DNA of 5,730 nt from Ruminococcus sp. UBA1828 (GTDB lineage Bacteria; Bacillota; Clostridia; Oscillospirales; Ruminococcaceae): contig DDJI01000086.1 in NCBI GenBank assembly GCA_002338885.1, positions 7,473-13,202 on the forward strand, written 5' to 3'. Position numbers and translations under genes: made by a program. How positions within the stretch are numbered: the first letter of the stretch is position 1; each line of letters starts with the position of its first letter. The notes below the pieces were generated by a model. The model had not been told where the DNA came from and did no database searches. It saw only the letters and a program-made list of their open reading frames with translations. Shown in pieces: positions 5,318 to 5,730 of this stretch.

Positions 5318-5730
5318 TCACTCGATGTTTTGTATCTGCTCTCTTATCTTTTCAACCGTGCTCTTTAGGTCTACAACCATCTTTGTTATGGTGAGGTCTG
5401 AGCACTTTGAGCCGGTGGTGTTTATCTCACGGTTCATCTCCTGAACCAAAAAGTCAAGCTTCTTTCCTATGGGTTCATCCAGCTCCAAAAGCTCTCTAAA
5501 GGACGCCGTATGGCTCTTCAGGCGCACGGTCTCTTCATCAATGGCGGTCTTGTCCGCAAAAAGAGCAGCCTCGGTGAGGATGCGGCTTTCGTCAAGATTG
5601 CGGTCGGCCAGCAATTCCTGCAGGCGGGCATACAGGCGTTCGGTGTAGGCCTGTACCCGGCCGGCGCTTCCCTGTTCGATCTGGCCCACCAGGTCTTCCA
5701 CCACCTGCAGGCGGTTTTCCACATCTTCCT
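5318..5730 (-). CDS. yicC: YicC/YloC-family endoribonuclease, C-terminal 137 residues (partial)
   Basis: The frame is open from the right edge to the TGA at 5320-5318, so only the C-terminal part of a protein usually near 290 residues is seen. The GTG at 5722 is an internal valine codon, not a start. The family ending is clear. A helical, charged stretch with RLQVVEDLVGQIEQ is followed by ALFADKTAIDEETVRLKSH, then IGKKLDFLVQEMNREINTTGSK, and the closing KSTVEKIREQIQNIE. This is the DUF1732 domain. YicC proteins are reported RNA endonucleases; the B. subtilis member is YloC. Leading the remA-gmk block is its normal place in Bacillota. The upstream portion (5521-5730) is about 61% GC by my count with CGC/CTG-type codons, while 5341-5520 is about 46% with ATA, AGA and CTT codons. 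The reading frame and protein match continue unbroken across the change. Confidence 0.93.
   Translation of the reverse strand, partial: EDVENRLQVVEDLVGQIEQGSAGRVQAYTERLYARLQELLADRNLDESRILTEAALFADKTAIDEETVRLKSHTASFRELLELDEPIGKKLDFLVQEMNREINTTGSKCSDLTITKMVVDLKSTVEKIREQIQNIE

Overview
The window is a block of eight genes, all transcribed leftward (minus strand), and every one is a bacterial housekeeping gene. In transcription order they are: the end of a YicC/YloC-family endoribonuclease gene, remA (DUF370), gmk, rpoZ, priA, def, fmt, and the start of a YugP-type membrane zinc metallopeptidase gene. This order is a classic Bacillota arrangement. It matches the Bacillus subtilis yloC-remA-gmk-rpoZ-priA-def-fmt neighbourhood as I recall it. 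The clostridial-looking omega and PriA proteins and the YugP-type gene after fmt point to an anaerobic Clostridia relative. I cannot name a genus. Mixed base composition (48 to 55% GC in two 60-base samples), frequent ATA isoleucine and AGA arginine codons, and strong purine-rich Shine-Dalgarno sites fit that view.

Layout, from right to left. Positions 5318-5730 hold the C-terminal part of yicC. A 72-base gap (5246-5317) with palindromes and short repeats separates it from remA (4964-5245). gmk overlaps the remA end by 8 bases, rpoZ overlaps the gmk end by 7, priA follows 18 bases later, def 24 bases after that, and fmt 2 bases after def. A 70-base AT-rich gap (182-251) precedes the metallopeptidase gene, which starts at a TTG codon and runs off the left edge. 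No terminator, RNA gene, mobile element or CRISPR array is visible, and nothing convincing is encoded on the plus strand.

How the genes fit together: gmk, rpoZ and priA cover guanine nucleotide supply, RNA polymerase assembly and replication restart. def and fmt are the two halves of the formyl-methionine cycle: Fmt adds the formyl group to initiator tRNA and Def removes it from nascent proteins. yicC (RNA processing) and remA (DNA-binding regulator) lead the block. Tight spacing suggests translational coupling at most junctions. At three of them the ribosome-binding site of the next gene lies inside the last codons of the previous one.

This is an ordinary core operon rather than a new system. 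The points worth a second look are a sharp change in GC and codon use inside yicC (possible recombination or assembly chimera), the palindromic yicC-remA gap, a DEEG rather than DEEH Walker B motif in PriA, lysines in place of the known DNA-contact arginines in RemA, acidic C-terminal tails of Def and RemA that double as translation signals, and the absence of coaBC between rpoZ and priA.
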